Source: an uncultured Alphaproteobacteria bacterium (GTDB lineage: Bacteria > Pseudomonadota > Alphaproteobacteria > RF32 > CAG-239). From it: a stretch of DNA of 36,515 nt. Numbering within the stretch: position 1 is the first letter of the stretch; every line of letters starts with the position of its first letter. The notes under the pieces were generated by a model that saw nothing but the letters and a program-made list of their open reading frames with translations, made no database searches and was not told the origin of the DNA. Below, one piece after another: positions 22,860-32,800 of this stretch. Position numbers and translations under genes: made by a program. Location of the stretch: assembly GCA_944393695.1 (NCBI GenBank), contig CALYAY010000014.1, positions 1 to 36,515 on the forward strand, in the 5' to 3' direction.

Positions 22860-23822
22860 ATGAAAAAAGACGATTTTGAATATATTTTAAGTCTTCTCAA
22901 AAAATATGCCGGCTGGGAACTGGGCGAGGACAAATATTTTATTCTCGACCGCAAAATTTATAATTTTGTCCGTGAGAAAAACTATTCTTCGGTTGAAGAC
23001 CTGATTGCCGAGCTGCGTTTGGGACAAAAGACCCTGTTATGGCAGGTAATTGAGGCGTTAACCCTGTCTGATACCTGTTTTTACCGGGATTACAAAGTTT
23101 TTTGCGGCTTTGAAAACCGCATTCTGCCTTATTTGCGCGAGTCCAACCGCGGCAGCCGGAAAATCCGTATCTGGAGCCTGGGATGTTCCTCCGGACAGGA
23201 AACCTATTCGATTGCCATGTCGGTAAAAAGCCGGCTGTTTGCCGCCAGTGACTGGGATGTAAAAATTATCGGTACCGATATTTCCACTGCCTCCGTCAGC
23301 AAAGCTCAGAAAGGGCTTTACACGCAGTTTGAGGTTCAGATGGGGCTTAATGCCCGCATGATTATTAATAATTTTCATCAGGAAAAAGACCTCTGGCAGG
23401 TCAACCGCAATATTATGGATATGGTTGAATTTCGCCGCTACAACATGTTGGACGAAGTAACTTTTGCCGATGCTTTTGACATCATATTCTGCCGTAATGT
23501 TTTGCGCTTTTTTACTGCGGAAAAACAGGTCGAAATGATTCGTTCCATTCATCAAAATCAGGTTCCCGGAGGTTTCCTCTATCTGGGAATGGGCGAGCGT
23601 TTTGACGGGCTTGAAAAATATTATGATCAGGTAAAAGGCATGAAATGTCTGTATCAGGCAAAAATTTTGCAGGTCAAAGCCGGAGAAACGGCACAAAAAT
23701 CCAAAGCATCCCCAAAGCCGCAGGAAGTCGAAGCTCCGGTTATGCCGAAGTTCGTCCGTCCGGACAATCTCAAAACCCTGGCCAGCGGAAGCGTGCACAA
23801 AGTTGATCTGACACACAGGTGA
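22860..23822 (+). CDS. cheR: CheR-type chemotaxis protein methyltransferase
   Basis: 320 residues. CheR methylates glutamates of chemoreceptors with S-adenosylmethionine. The N-terminal helical domain is followed by DTCFYRD (71-77), the family's ETxFFRD motif. The SAM-binding loop is SLGCSSGQETYS (106-117). Then come IIGTDIS and the FDIIFCRNVL(R)FF block. The last 50 residues are a Lys/Pro/Ala-rich tail not needed for the fold. No receptor, CheA, CheW or CheB lies in the window. The combination with a ChpT-like protein suggests a control system other than a standard chemotaxis array, or one whose other parts lie elsewhere. Confidence 0.88.
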   Translation: MKKDDFEYILSLLKKYAGWELGEDKYFILDRKIYNFVREKNYSSVEDLIAELRLGQKTLLWQVIEALTLSDTCFYRDYKVFCGFENRILPYLRESNRGSRKIRIWSLGCSSGQETYSIAMSVKSRLFAASDWDVKIIGTDISTASVSKAQKGLYTQFEVQMGLNARMIINNFHQEKDLWQVNRNIMDMVEFRRYNMLDEVTFADAFDIIFCRNVLRFFTAEKQVEMIRSIHQNQVPGGFLYLGMGERFDGLEKYYDQVKGMKCLYQAKILQVKAGETAQKSKASPKPQEVEAPVMPKFVRPDNLKTLASGSVHKVDLTHR

Positions 23823-23844
23823 TTTCGGCCGGACGCTTCTGCCG

Positions 23845-23870
23845 GGCGGCCGGAACCGCCGTGTTTTTTT
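23845..23870 (+). terminator. Terminator of the ChpT-CheR operon
   Basis: GGCGG-CCGGAA-CCGCC followed by GTG and seven T. Confidence 0.7.
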
Positions 23871-23961
23871 GAACAAAGTACAAATTTCTTTTGCATTTTA
23901 TTTTTATTGTACTAGATTAAGGACAACACTTTAATCTGACTAATAAATACCGGGATTATAA

Positions 23962-26412
23962 ATGTTTAAGACGTTATCTTCGCTTATCAGTACATTTTTC
24001 TTTTTTGCAGTTATCGGGCTGGTTGTTTTGCTCACCAGTTTCTGGAAGATAACGGAAGAGCTGCCTGATTATCACCAGCTGGCCAAATACGAACCTCCGG
24101 TCACCACGCGTCTTTATGCCGGTGACGGTCAGTTGCTGATGGAATATGCCGCCCAGAAACGTTTGTTTGTACCTGAAAGCAAAATTCCCGAAAGAGTTAA
24201 GCAGGCGTTTATTGCAGCGGAAGATAAAAAATTTTATGAACATTCCGGCATTGATTTTATCGGCATTATGCGTGCGGCATTGTCCAATATCAAAAATCTG
24301 GGAACCGGGCGCCGGCCGGCCGGTGCCTCCACCATTACGCAACAGGTGGCCAAAAACTTTTTGCTGAGTTCGGAATTATCCATTACCCGCAAGATTAAAG
24401 AAGCTGTTTTGGCCACGCGCATTGAACAGACTTTCAGCAAACAGCATATCTTGGAGCTTTATCTGAATGAAATTTATCTGGGCAACCGCTCTTACGGCGT
24501 TGCCGCAGCGGCGCTGAATTATTTCGGAAAATCGCTGAGTGATCTGACCCTGGAAGAAGCCGCTTATCTGGCCGCCTTGCCCAAAGGGCCCAATAATTAT
24601 AATCCCAAAACCAAATATGATGCGGCCATAGCCCGCCGCAACTGGGTTATCAGCCGCATGCTGGAAGACGGCTATATCAGCGAAGCCGAAGCCAATGCCG
24701 CTGTTGCCAAACCTCTGAAAACGGTTGACCGCGGAGCTTCTTTTGTTGAAGATGCCGATTATTTCAGTGAGGAAGTCCGCCGTGAAGTTCAGCAAAATTT
24801 TGGCGAAGACGCCCTTTATGAAGGCGGATTGATTATCCGTACCACGCTTGATCCCAAGCTGCAGAAAATTGCCTCCGATGTTTTCCGCAAACAGCTCAAA
24901 AATTACGATTCCCGCCATGGTTACCGCGGCCCGGTTGCTCATCTTAATGAAGGTGATGATTTTCAGTCTGTCGCCCTGCCCAAAGGTGCGGATGACAACT
25001 GGACTTTGGCCCGGGTCGTTTCTGTCAGTACCTCTCAGGCAGAAATCGAAACCAAAGAGGGACAGAAAGGAACCATCCCGCTGAGCCTGTTGTCCTGGGC
25101 CGGAAAAACGCTTAAAAACCAGGCCATAGGCTATGCCCCAAAAGCCGTAACCGATGTTTTGAAAAAAGATGATGTCATCTTGGTTGAAAAAGTTCCGGAA
25201 AATAAAGTAAAATCGCAAAAACTGGCCGCAAACAGCTATTATTTGCGCCAGGTTCCCGATGTCGAAGGAGCCCTGATCGCTATTGACCCCCATACCGGTA
25301 AGGTTTTGGCCATGGTTGGCGGTTATGACTTTCATCGTTCGCAGTTTAACCGCGCCACGCAGGCTTACCGCCAGACCGGTTCGTCTTTTAAGCCGGTTGT
25401 TTATATAGCGGCTTTGGAAAACGGTTATTCTCCGACCGATCTCATTTTGGACGCGCCGTTTGTTTTGGATCAGGGAGCCGGCCTTCCCAAATGGAAACCG
25501 GTCAATTATTCCAAACGCTTTTCCGGATTGATGACCCTGCGACAAGGGGTGGAAAAGTCCCGAAATTTGATGACCGTTCGCCTGGCACAGGACATCGGCA
25601 TGAAAACCGTTGCCGAATACGCCAAAAAACTTGGCGTGAACGACCATCTGCCGGAGTTCTTGTCCATGTCGCTTGGTGCGGCGGATACCCGGTTGATAGA
25701 TTTATCAACGGCTTATGCCATGTTTGTGAACGGCGGCAAAAAGATTACCCCTTATTTTATTGAGCAGATTCAGGATCGTAACGGCCGGACCATTTATAAA
25801 CACGATACCCGCCCTTGCCCCGAATGCAAAGCTCAAAAATGGGAAAATCAGGACATCCCGCAGCTTCCCGACGTCCGCGAACAAGTGCTTGATTCCTTGT
25901 CGGCTTACCAGATGGTCAGCATTCTGGAAGGCGTAGCCACGCGTGGCACCGGTGCCCGCCTGCGTTCTCTGGGCAAACATCTGGCCGGCAAAACCGGAAC
26001 CTCAAATGACAGCAAAGAAGCTTGGTTTATGGGTTTTTCGCCGGATCTGGTTGTCGGAACCTATATCGGATTTGACGAACCGCGCACGCTCGGCCGCCAC
26101 GAAACCGGAGCTTCCGCTGCCCTGCCTGTATTTTATGACTTCATGGCTGCGGCATTGAAAGACAAAGCCGATATTCCTTTCCGTATCCCCAACGGCATCC
26201 GCCTGATGCGTATCAACTACAATACGGGAAAACCGGCTTCTCCCAAGGATAAATCGGTGATTATCGAAGCTTTGAAGCCTGATTTTGATTTCAACAATAC
26301 CCAGCGGGTGATTGATGACGGAAACAATGACGGTACCCCTGATACCGGCACCGCTTCCGGCATGTATAATGACGATGATGAAAGCGGTTTCCAACTCGGA
26401 ACCCAATATTAA
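23962..26412 (+). CDS. Bifunctional penicillin-binding protein 1A
   Basis: 816 residues, a class A PBP that polymerises glycan strands and cross-links peptides in the periplasm. A membrane anchor spans about 8-28. The GT51 domain has EDKKFYEH with catalytic Glu87 and GASTITQQ (121-128). The transpeptidase domain has SxxK at Ser474-Lys477 (TGSSFKP), SRN at 533-535 and KTGT at 677-680. All key residues are present. The C-terminal tail is acidic (NDDDESGF). A small Cys pair (CPEC, near 619-622) lies between SRN and KTG. It is followed 20 bases later by prfB. Confidence 0.95.
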   Translation: MFKTLSSLISTFFFFAVIGLVVLLTSFWKITEELPDYHQLAKYEPPVTTRLYAGDGQLLMEYAAQKRLFVPESKIPERVKQAFIAAEDKKFYEHSGIDFIGIMRAALSNIKNLGTGRRPAGASTITQQVAKNFLLSSELSITRKIKEAVLATRIEQTFSKQHILELYLNEIYLGNRSYGVAAAALNYFGKSLSDLTLEEAAYLAALPKGPNNYNPKTKYDAAIARRNWVISRMLEDGYISEAEANAAVAKPLKTVDRGASFVEDADYFSEEVRREVQQNFGEDALYEGGLIIRTTLDPKLQKIASDVFRKQLKNYDSRHGYRGPVAHLNEGDDFQSVALPKGADDNWTLARVVSVSTSQAEIETKEGQKGTIPLSLLSWAGKTLKNQAIGYAPKAVTDVLKKDDVILVEKVPENKVKSQKLAANSYYLRQVPDVEGALIAIDPHTGKVLAMVGGYDFHRSQFNRATQAYRQTGSSFKPVVYIAALENGYSPTDLILDAPFVLDQGAGLPKWKPVNYSKRFSGLMTLRQGVEKSRNLMTVRLAQDIGMKTVAEYAKKLGVNDHLPEFLSMSLGAADTRLIDLSTAYAMFVNGGKKITPYFIEQIQDRNGRTIYKHDTRPCPECKAQKWENQDIPQLPDVREQVLDSLSAYQMVSILEGVATRGTGARLRSLGKHLAGKTGTSNDSKEAWFMGFSPDLVVGTYIGFDEPRTLGRHETGASAALPVFYDFMAAALKDKADIPFRIPNGIRLMRINYNTGKPASPKDKSVIIEALKPDFDFNNTQRVIDDGNNDGTPDTGTASGMYNDDDESGFQLGTQY

Positions 26413-26432
26413 GCTAAAAGAGGAATAATAAA

Positions 26433-27543
26433 ATGCGCGCTGAATTCAATGAGTTGATAACGGAAATTAAAAGTTCGGTTGACCTTTTGCGGAGGTCGGT
26501 TTGACTACGATAATTCACTGATCCGGCTTGATGAATTAAATGCTCTTTCACAAGATTCCTCTTTGTGGAACGATGCGGCCAAAGCCAAAAAATTAATGAG
26601 TGAAAAAACGGCTCTGGAAGAAAAGCTGCATAATTTTGAGCATCTGGAGAATTCTCTCCGTGATTTGACCGAGCTGGCCGAACTTTCCGAAAACGATAAT
26701 GATGAAGCCATGCAGAAGGAAATCATGTCCCAGCTGCAGCAGCTGAAAAGTGATGCCGCCCGTCAGAAACTGGAGGCCCTGCTTTCCGGCGAGGTTGATG
26801 CCAATGACGCTTATCTGGAAGTTCATGCCGGCAGCGGCGGAACCGAAGCCCAGGATTGGGCCGAAATGCTTTTGCGCATGTACACCCGCTGGGCCGAACA
26901 GCATAATTATAAAGTCGAATATATTGAAGAAACCGAAGGTGATGTTGCCGGATTAAAGTCTGCCACCGTCAAAATCTGCGGACATAATGCTTACGGTTGG
27001 CTCAAATCCGAAACCGGGGTCCATCGTCTGGTGCGCATTTCGCCGTTTGACAGTGCCGGCCGGCGGCACACCAGTTTTGCTTCCGTCGGCATATATCCGG
27101 TTATTGACGATAATATTGAAATCAAAATTAACGAAGCCGATTGCCGCATTGATACCTATCGTTCATCAGGTGCCGGCGGCCAGCATATTAACAAAACAGA
27201 TTCGGCCGTGCGCATAACCCATATTCCGACCGGCATCGTTGTTCAATGCCAAACCCAGCGTTCGCAATTTCAAAACCGGGAAAGCGCCTGGAAAATGCTC
27301 AAATCCCGTCTGTATGAAATGGAATTGCGCAAACGCGAGGAAAAAGAGCAGAATATGCGCGATGCTCAAAGCGACATCGGCTGGGGCTATCAGATACGTT
27401 CCTATGTCTTACAGCCCTACAAAATGGTAAAAGATTTACGTACGGAGGTCGAAACTTCCGATTGCAAGGCCGTGCTTGACGGCGACATTGACATGTTTTT
27501 GTCGGCAGCGCTGGCCGATAAACTGGGAGATGAAAACGCATGA
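26433..27543 (+). CDS. prfB: Peptide chain release factor 2, with programmed +1 frameshift
   Basis: RF2 ends translation at UGA and UAA. The gene is read as 23 codons from the ATG at 26433 to GTT at 26499, then meets an in-frame TGA at 26502. A +1 shift (skipping base 26502) continues as DYDNSLIRLDEL to 27543, giving 369 residues. In the full product SPF is at 203-205 (stop-codon recognition) and GGQ at 248-250 (peptidyl-tRNA hydrolysis), close to the positions in Escherichia coli. A reading that starts in the second frame at 26479 would miss the real N-terminus. The alpha/beta hydrolase gene overlaps its stop by four bases. Confidence 0.95.
26491..26505 (+). other. Programmed +1 frameshift site of prfB
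   Basis: Internal Shine-Dalgarno-like GGAGG, three-base spacer TCG, slip codon GTT and stop TGA followed by C. The geometry equals the classic site, where the slip codon is CTT. The site senses RF2 level: slow termination at UGA favours the shift. Confidence 0.9.
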
Positions 27544-28364
27544 AAATAATCAGAAGGCTGTTGATGACTTTGGTAATGGTTTATGTACTTTTTTGCGTGG
27601 CGGTTTATGTTTATCCCGAAGCCTTTTTTTACGGGCCGTCTTCCGAAAAATCAGATATAGCTAAAGCCCGGCAAAACGGTTACCCGGCAGAAGAAGTGTC
27701 TTTCAAATCGGCAGATGGCACGGAATTGCCCGCCTGGTATACCAAACCCGGCAAACAGAATAAGATTGTTGTTTTCATGCACGGCAATTCTTATAATGTT
27801 GAAAAATTTTATAACAAAATGATACCCTTTGTTAAGGCCGGATACGGAACTTTTATGCCGGAATACCGGGGATTCGGCGGCATAAAGGGACGCATTACCC
27901 AGGCCAATCTGGAAGCGGATGCCCTGGCTGCCGTGCGCTTTTTGCAGTCTCGGGGATACAAAAACGAAGATATCATCATTTACGGCATGTCTCTGGGCTC
28001 TCACATGGCCGTTAATACCATGCATGCCTTGCAGCATGAAGGGGTTTTTGCCGCGCTGGTATTGGAAGTTCCTTTTGACAGCCTGCTCAACGTAACCCGG
28101 GAAATTGTCCCCGTTCCTTTGCCCTTTGAGCTGATTGTCCGCGATAAATACGATAATTTGTCTTTAATCGGCGATATAAAATCTCCGATATTGATTATGG
28201 GCGGCAGTAAAGACACCCTGGTGCCTGTCGTTCTGGCTCAAAATCTGTATGCCCATGCCCCGAACCCGAAAGAAATCATTGTTTATGAAGGCGCCGGACA
28301 TAATAATTTGGATAGCTTTAAAAATTACAACGATATCTTATCTTGGCTGAAGAGCGGCAAATGA
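27540..28364 (+). CDS. Alpha/beta hydrolase, membrane-anchored or exported
   Basis: 274 residues. An N-terminal hydrophobic segment (about 8-24) is a signal anchor. The hydrolase fold shows FMHGNS (oxyanion region), the nucleophile elbow GMSLG with Ser151, Asp225 in GSKDTLVP and His254 in GAGHNNL, a complete triad. Sequence and order resemble the serine aminopeptidase/BEM46-like group; the substrate is unknown. The ATG overlaps the prfB stop as ATGA, and its own stop overlaps the next gene the same way, so the three are likely co-translated. Confidence 0.85.
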   Translation: MKIIRRLLMTLVMVYVLFCVAVYVYPEAFFYGPSSEKSDIAKARQNGYPAEEVSFKSADGTELPAWYTKPGKQNKIVVFMHGNSYNVEKFYNKMIPFVKAGYGTFMPEYRGFGGIKGRITQANLEADALAAVRFLQSRGYKNEDIIIYGMSLGSHMAVNTMHALQHEGVFAALVLEVPFDSLLNVTREIVPVPLPFELIVRDKYDNLSLIGDIKSPILIMGGSKDTLVPVVLAQNLYAHAPNPKEIIVYEGAGHNNLDSFKNYNDILSWLKSGK

Positions 28365-31300
28365 AAAAGGTAACAATCAAAAAATATCGTACGCACAGAT
28401 TCCTGGATTACTTCGGTGTAGTAATTCTCAGCCTGCTTTTGTTGCTTGTCTGGCAGCTTTACAAAGGGCCGATAGCCGTGCCTTATCTCAAACCCTATAT
28501 TTTGCAGGCCCTTAATGCCGATGACGCTTCTTATCAGGTTTCGGTGGATTCGGTTAATATTGAGCTGGTTCGTTCCATTCAGCCCATAAAAATCATCGCC
28601 AATAATATCGTATATAAAAAGAAAGACGACAGTTTTATTGTAAATGCCCCGCGCACCTCGGTTTCTTTCAGCATACGGGCTTTGCTGCGCGGCATTGTCG
28701 CTCCCAGTTCGATAGAAGTTGAAAATCCGTCGATTTATGTTTTTACCTCTTATGGCATAAAAGGTGAAAATAAAAACGAGGTAAACAAAAAAAAGCTGGA
28801 ATATTATGTTAAAAGCTTTGAAAACTTTATGGAACGCTTTAATTCCGAAGACAAATATTATGCCGAAAGCTATATTAATAATATCAGCGTCAAAAATGCT
28901 TCTCTGGAGTTTCATGAAGTTGACCTCGGCAGCAAATGGCTTCTTTCTGATGTAAACTACAATTTTCACCGCGGTTTTTCCCGTCTTGTCACCAATGCCG
29001 GCGCCCTGATTAACCTGGGCGATACCATGGCCTCGGTCGGTTTTGAAGGCGAATACGGAATACTGAGTGACGATTTAAAGCTCAAAGCCAGTTTTTCCGA
29101 TATTGTTCCCGCAGATTTCAGTGCCAATCTGAGTCATGCCGGCAGCGAGTTATATCGGGTCAACCTCCCCTTGAGCGGAGAAATAAATGCTTCCGTTGAT
29201 ATGGAAGAAATCCGGAAAAACCGCACCAAACTTATGACAGCTCTGGATAAAGCGGTCAAATCAATTGATTTTCGGCTGAAGGGCGGTTCCGGCGGAATTT
29301 TGTTTGGCGATGCCGGCAATGAACCTTATCATATTTCGTCTTTTTCTCTGAACGGGAAGCTGAAAAGCGGCCTGGATAAGCTGGATATCAGCAATGCCGC
29401 TTTTGACCTGGATGGTCTTCCCGCCACCTTGGGGCTCCGTGTCAGCGGTTTCAGCAAGTATTTTCTTGAAAATTCCTTAGCCGATTTGGATGTTTCCGTC
29501 ACAGCGGATTTGCCTGCGGTCAAATTTGACGAGCTATCCCGCTTCTGGCCGCGTTATATCGGCGAGGAAGCTTGGCTCTGGTGCAAAGACAGCTTGTTTG
29601 TCGGCGAAGCGCAAAATGCTTCTTTTACCTTTAACTTTGCCTATGACAAAGCTAAAAAAGCTTTGGCATTTAAAACCATGAGCGGAAAAGCCGATGTCGC
29701 CGATGTTACGCTTAACTATTTAAAGCAAATGCCCGATGTGACCAACATTTACGGACAGGCCTCTTTTACCCAAAACAGCATTACGGTTGATTTGGACAAG
29801 GCCGTTTCCGACGGAATCATTCTCACCGGCGGAAAAGTCCGTCTTTATGACCTGGATAAAAACCACAGCTACGCCGACATCCGGCTGATTGGCGAATCTT
29901 CGGTAACCGATGCCCTGCGCCTGATTGATAACCCGCCGCTTAATTTTGTGCGCGATATGAAAATTCCGGCCGACCGGCTCAGTGGCAATGCCGAAATAGA
30001 TTTGTCGCTGAACTTTGAGCTTAAAGACAACTTGAAGCCTGATGAAGTAAAGGCTGATGTTAAGGCTGCTCTGAGCAATGTCCGGTTTGCCGACGTCCTC
30101 CAGGGGCGGGATCTCACTTCCGAAGCGCTTGAACTTCTGGTAACCAATGACGGATTGAAGCTGTCCGGTCCGGCCATAATGGACGATATTCCGCTGCAGC
30201 TGGTTTGGGATGAAAACTTTGGCAGTAAGGTTGATAAAACCCGTTATGACATTTCATTCCGCCTCACGGAAGACATTAAAAAGAAACTGGGCGTAGATTT
30301 TTCCTTGCTTGATGCACCTTATGTGAGCGGTTATGCCGATGTTCAGGCCCAGATAATTATGTCGGATGATAAAAAGACCACGGTTGATTTACAGGCCGAT
30401 TTGCAGCATATGGCCCTGGATTATTCTTTTCTCGGTTTTCAAAAACTTGACGGTTCGGAGGGCAGGGCCCGTGTCCTTTTGGAATTGTCCGGTGATAAAC
30501 TCCAGTCTGTTCCCGCCTTTACGCTGTCCAAAACAGATTTTAATCTTGACGGAAAAATAGCGTTTGATTCTTCCGGTGCCCTGCAAATGATTGACATCTA
30601 CAACATCAATGGCCCCAAAACAAGCGCCAAGGCCAAAATTGAATGGGTGAAAGAAAAGGAAAAGCCTTTAATTAAGCTCAATGTCTCCGGAATGAGCTAT
30701 GATCTGACCGAATTTTTTGACCGCCGGAATAAAAAACGCGACGAAGAGCTCGCTGCAGATAAAGCGGTTGTTTCTTCTGAAACGGACGATTTCAAAAACG
30801 TTCCCGATGCCGATGTTAATATTGCCGTAAACCGCTTATGGACCAATCCCGAAGTTCCGATAACCAATTTTGCCGGTAATGCCAAATTGCGCAACGGAAC
30901 AGGGGTTTATGAAGTGCATATGGTCGGAAATTACGGCAACAGCAAACAGGTTCGTCTCAAGGCCGATTATGTCCCCAAGCCGAATAATGAATTTTTCCTT
31001 TCCATTGACAGCAACAATGCCGGCAGCACGCTGAAAGTTCTGCGCCTTTATGAAAATATGCACGGTGGCAATCTGCGCATAGAAGCCCGCAAAACCGCCG
31101 ATGATGAAATTATCGGCCATGCTTCTATTCGCGATTTTAACCTGCACAACACGCCTTTGCTGGCCAAGGTACTGAGTATGGCCTCTCTGACCGGCATTGT
31201 CGGTATGCTTTCGGGCGAAGGCCTGGCTTTTTCTCATTTCGATGCGCCTTTTGAATATAAAAACTCTGTTCTTTCCGTGCAGGAGGGCAAAGCTTTCGGA

Positions 31301-31600
31301 AATGTTCTGGGCATAACCATCAGCGGTTCTTATGACCGTAAAACCGAAAAACTGAACGGGGAGGGGCTGATTGCCCCGGCATACAGCATCAACAGCTTTA
31401 TCGGTAAAATCCCCTTAATCGGCAGCTTGCTGGCCGGCAAAGACGGAACGGTTTTTGCTGCCAACTATTCGGTTTCCGGTTCTATTTCCGATCCCAAAAT
31501 CAGCATTAATCCCTTGTCGGCGCTCAGTCCCGGTTCGCTGAAAGATTTGTTTTCTTCCATGTTTGGCGGCAATAATGATACTCAAAGCAAAACATATTAA
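28361..31600 (+). CDS. Large AsmA-like/YhdP-type envelope protein
   Basis: 1079 residues. A single membrane helix lies at about 17-34, and the rest is predicted periplasmic. The C-terminal 200 residues match the AsmA-like C-terminal region: GGNLRIEA, ASIRDFNLHNTPLLAKVLSMAS, SGEGLAF and GSISDPKISINPLSALSPGSL. Such proteins are thought to be repeating beta-groove bridges moving phospholipid between inner and outer membrane. The start at 28361 overlaps the hydrolase stop as ATGA; an in-frame TTG 18 bases upstream is unlikely. The following HAD-like gene starts inside its last 26 bases. Confidence 0.85.
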   Translation: MKKVTIKKYRTHRFLDYFGVVILSLLLLLVWQLYKGPIAVPYLKPYILQALNADDASYQVSVDSVNIELVRSIQPIKIIANNIVYKKKDDSFIVNAPRTSVSFSIRALLRGIVAPSSIEVENPSIYVFTSYGIKGENKNEVNKKKLEYYVKSFENFMERFNSEDKYYAESYINNISVKNASLEFHEVDLGSKWLLSDVNYNFHRGFSRLVTNAGALINLGDTMASVGFEGEYGILSDDLKLKASFSDIVPADFSANLSHAGSELYRVNLPLSGEINASVDMEEIRKNRTKLMTALDKAVKSIDFRLKGGSGGILFGDAGNEPYHISSFSLNGKLKSGLDKLDISNAAFDLDGLPATLGLRVSGFSKYFLENSLADLDVSVTADLPAVKFDELSRFWPRYIGEEAWLWCKDSLFVGEAQNASFTFNFAYDKAKKALAFKTMSGKADVADVTLNYLKQMPDVTNIYGQASFTQNSITVDLDKAVSDGIILTGGKVRLYDLDKNHSYADIRLIGESSVTDALRLIDNPPLNFVRDMKIPADRLSGNAEIDLSLNFELKDNLKPDEVKADVKAALSNVRFADVLQGRDLTSEALELLVTNDGLKLSGPAIMDDIPLQLVWDENFGSKVDKTRYDISFRLTEDIKKKLGVDFSLLDAPYVSGYADVQAQIIMSDDKKTTVDLQADLQHMALDYSFLGFQKLDGSEGRARVLLELSGDKLQSVPAFTLSKTDFNLDGKIAFDSSGALQMIDIYNINGPKTSAKAKIEWVKEKEKPLIKLNVSGMSYDLTEFFDRRNKKRDEELAADKAVVSSETDDFKNVPDADVNIAVNRLWTNPEVPITNFAGNAKLRNGTGVYEVHMVGNYGNSKQVRLKADYVPKPNNEFFLSIDSNNAGSTLKVLRLYENMHGGNLRIEARKTADDEIIGHASIRDFNLHNTPLLAKVLSMASLTGIVGMLSGEGLAFSHFDAPFEYKNSVLSVQEGKAFGNVLGITISGSYDRKTEKLNGEGLIAPAYSINSFIGKIPLIGSLLAGKDGTVFAANYSVSGSISDPKISINPLSALSPGSLKDLFSSMFGGNNDTQSKTY

Positions 31601-32057
31601 AATCGGGCTTGATTTCCACGGGGTTATCACCGCCCGTCCGGAATATTTCAGAGAATTTGCCGCCGCCGCCCTGCAAAGGGGATGGGAAGTTCATATCATC
31701 ACCGGCGGCCCCCGCGGGCAAGTCAAAAAAATCCTGGATGAACAACATATTCCCTATACGCAGATATTTGCCATTTTTGATTTTTATAACAATCAGGGAA
31801 AAGCGGCGGTTTATGCCGAAGGCGACTTCAAAATTCAGGACGACTTGTGGAACAAAGCCAAAGCCGAATATTGTCGCCGCCATCATATCACGGTTCAGAT
31901 TGACGACAGCCGCATTTACAAGCGCAGTTTCCATACGCCCTATTGTGTTTATGACTCAGCCTCCCACAGCTGCATTTTGGACGAAGGCATCATTCTTGAT
32001 CTTCATCGTCCGGTTGCCGAAACGCTTGATAAAATAGAGCAGTTTTTTTCATTGTAG
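31575..32057 (+). CDS. HAD-like protein with altered motif I
   Basis: 160 residues. HAD-type motifs are visible: motif I GLDFHGVI with nucleophile Asp13, motif II IITGG (Thr) and a late IDDSRIYK acidic pair. Motif I normally reads DxD, and here the second acid is His (Asp13-Phe-His-Gly). That Asp is the acid/base of HAD phosphatases, so this may be a different catalytic class or an inactive relative. The start at 31575 (MILKAKHIK) overlaps the YhdP-like gene by 26 bases and sits in a different frame, suggesting coupling. The substrate is unknown. Confidence 0.7.
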   Translation: MILKAKHIKIGLDFHGVITARPEYFREFAAAALQRGWEVHIITGGPRGQVKKILDEQHIPYTQIFAIFDFYNNQGKAAVYAEGDFKIQDDLWNKAKAEYCRRHHITVQIDDSRIYKRSFHTPYCVYDSASHSCILDEGIILDLHRPVAETLDKIEQFFSL

Positions 32058-32095
32058 AATCTGAATTTTTATGATACTTTCCTAAAAAAAGTTAA

Positions 32096-32124
32096 TATTT
32101 TGTTGGGAAAGTTTGTTATATAAT
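32096..32124 (+). promoter_or_regulatory. Possible promoter of clpPX
   Basis: A perfect TATAAT at 32119-32124 lies 40 bases before the clpP ATG, but no good -35 stands 16-18 bases upstream. The region between 32058 and 32164 is AT-rich. Confidence 0.35.
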
Positions 32125-32164
32125 AACTCACCAAAGAAAATTAGATTAAAGGATAGTTAAAATA

Positions 32165-32791
32165 ATGACATACAGAAGCGCCGTAGAAGTATACGACAAC
32201 ACGCTGGTGCCGATGGTTATAGAGCAAACCTCGCGCGGCGAACGTTCTTTTGACATCTATTCCCGCCTGCTTAAGGAAAGAATTGTTTTCCTCACCGGCC
32301 AGGTCAATGACGAGGTCTCGTCGCTGGTTTGTGCCCAGCTGCTGTTTTTGGAATCCGAAAATCCCAAAAAGGATATTTACATGTATATCAATTCTCCGGG
32401 CGGCGTCGTTACTTCGGGAATGGCCATGTATGATACCATGCAGTATATCAGTTGCGATGTTCACACTTTGTGCATCGGCCAGGCATGCTCCATGGGTTCT
32501 CTGCTGCTGACTGCGGGCACTCCCGGCAAACGTTTTGCCCTGCCCAATTCCCGGATTATGATTCACCAGCCCAGCGGCGGTGCCCAGGGTAAAGCCTCAG
32601 ATATTGAGATTCAGGCCAATGAAATTTTGAAAATGAAAAAGAAGCTGAATAATCTTTATGTCAAGCACACCGGGCAAAAGCTTTCCGTCATTGAAAAAGC
32701 CATGGACCGCGACAATTTCATGAGCCCCGAAGAAGCCTTGAAATTCGGCCTGATTGACCATATTATCACCAACCGCAACGAAATGAAATAA
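32165..32791 (+). CDS. clpP: ATP-dependent Clp protease proteolytic subunit ClpP
   Basis: 208 residues, usual length. The serine protease triad is Ser109 in QACSMGS, His134 in MIHQPSGG and Asp183 in [14 protein letters not shown] (75-80) forms the oxyanion region. ClpP rings degrade unfolded substrates delivered by ClpX, including CtrA in Caulobacter. The gene stands directly before clpX. Confidence 0.97.
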   Translation: MTYRSAVEVYDNTLVPMVIEQTSRGERSFDIYSRLLKERIVFLTGQVNDEVSSLVCAQLLFLESENPKKDIYMYINSPGGVVTSGMAMYDTMQYISCDVHTLCIGQACSMGSLLLTAGTPGKRFALPNSRIMIHQPSGGAQGKASDIEIQANEILKMKKKLNNLYVKHTGQKLSVIEKAMDRDNFMSPEEALKFGLIDHIITNRNEMK

Positions 32792-32800
32792 GGCAAAATA

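Noticed and set aside
24376..25647. Long antisense reading frames, for example opposite PBP1A and opposite secA (10376-11452)
   Set aside because: The sense genes are certain, and the antisense products have no recognisable domain. They follow from codon bias of the sense frame.
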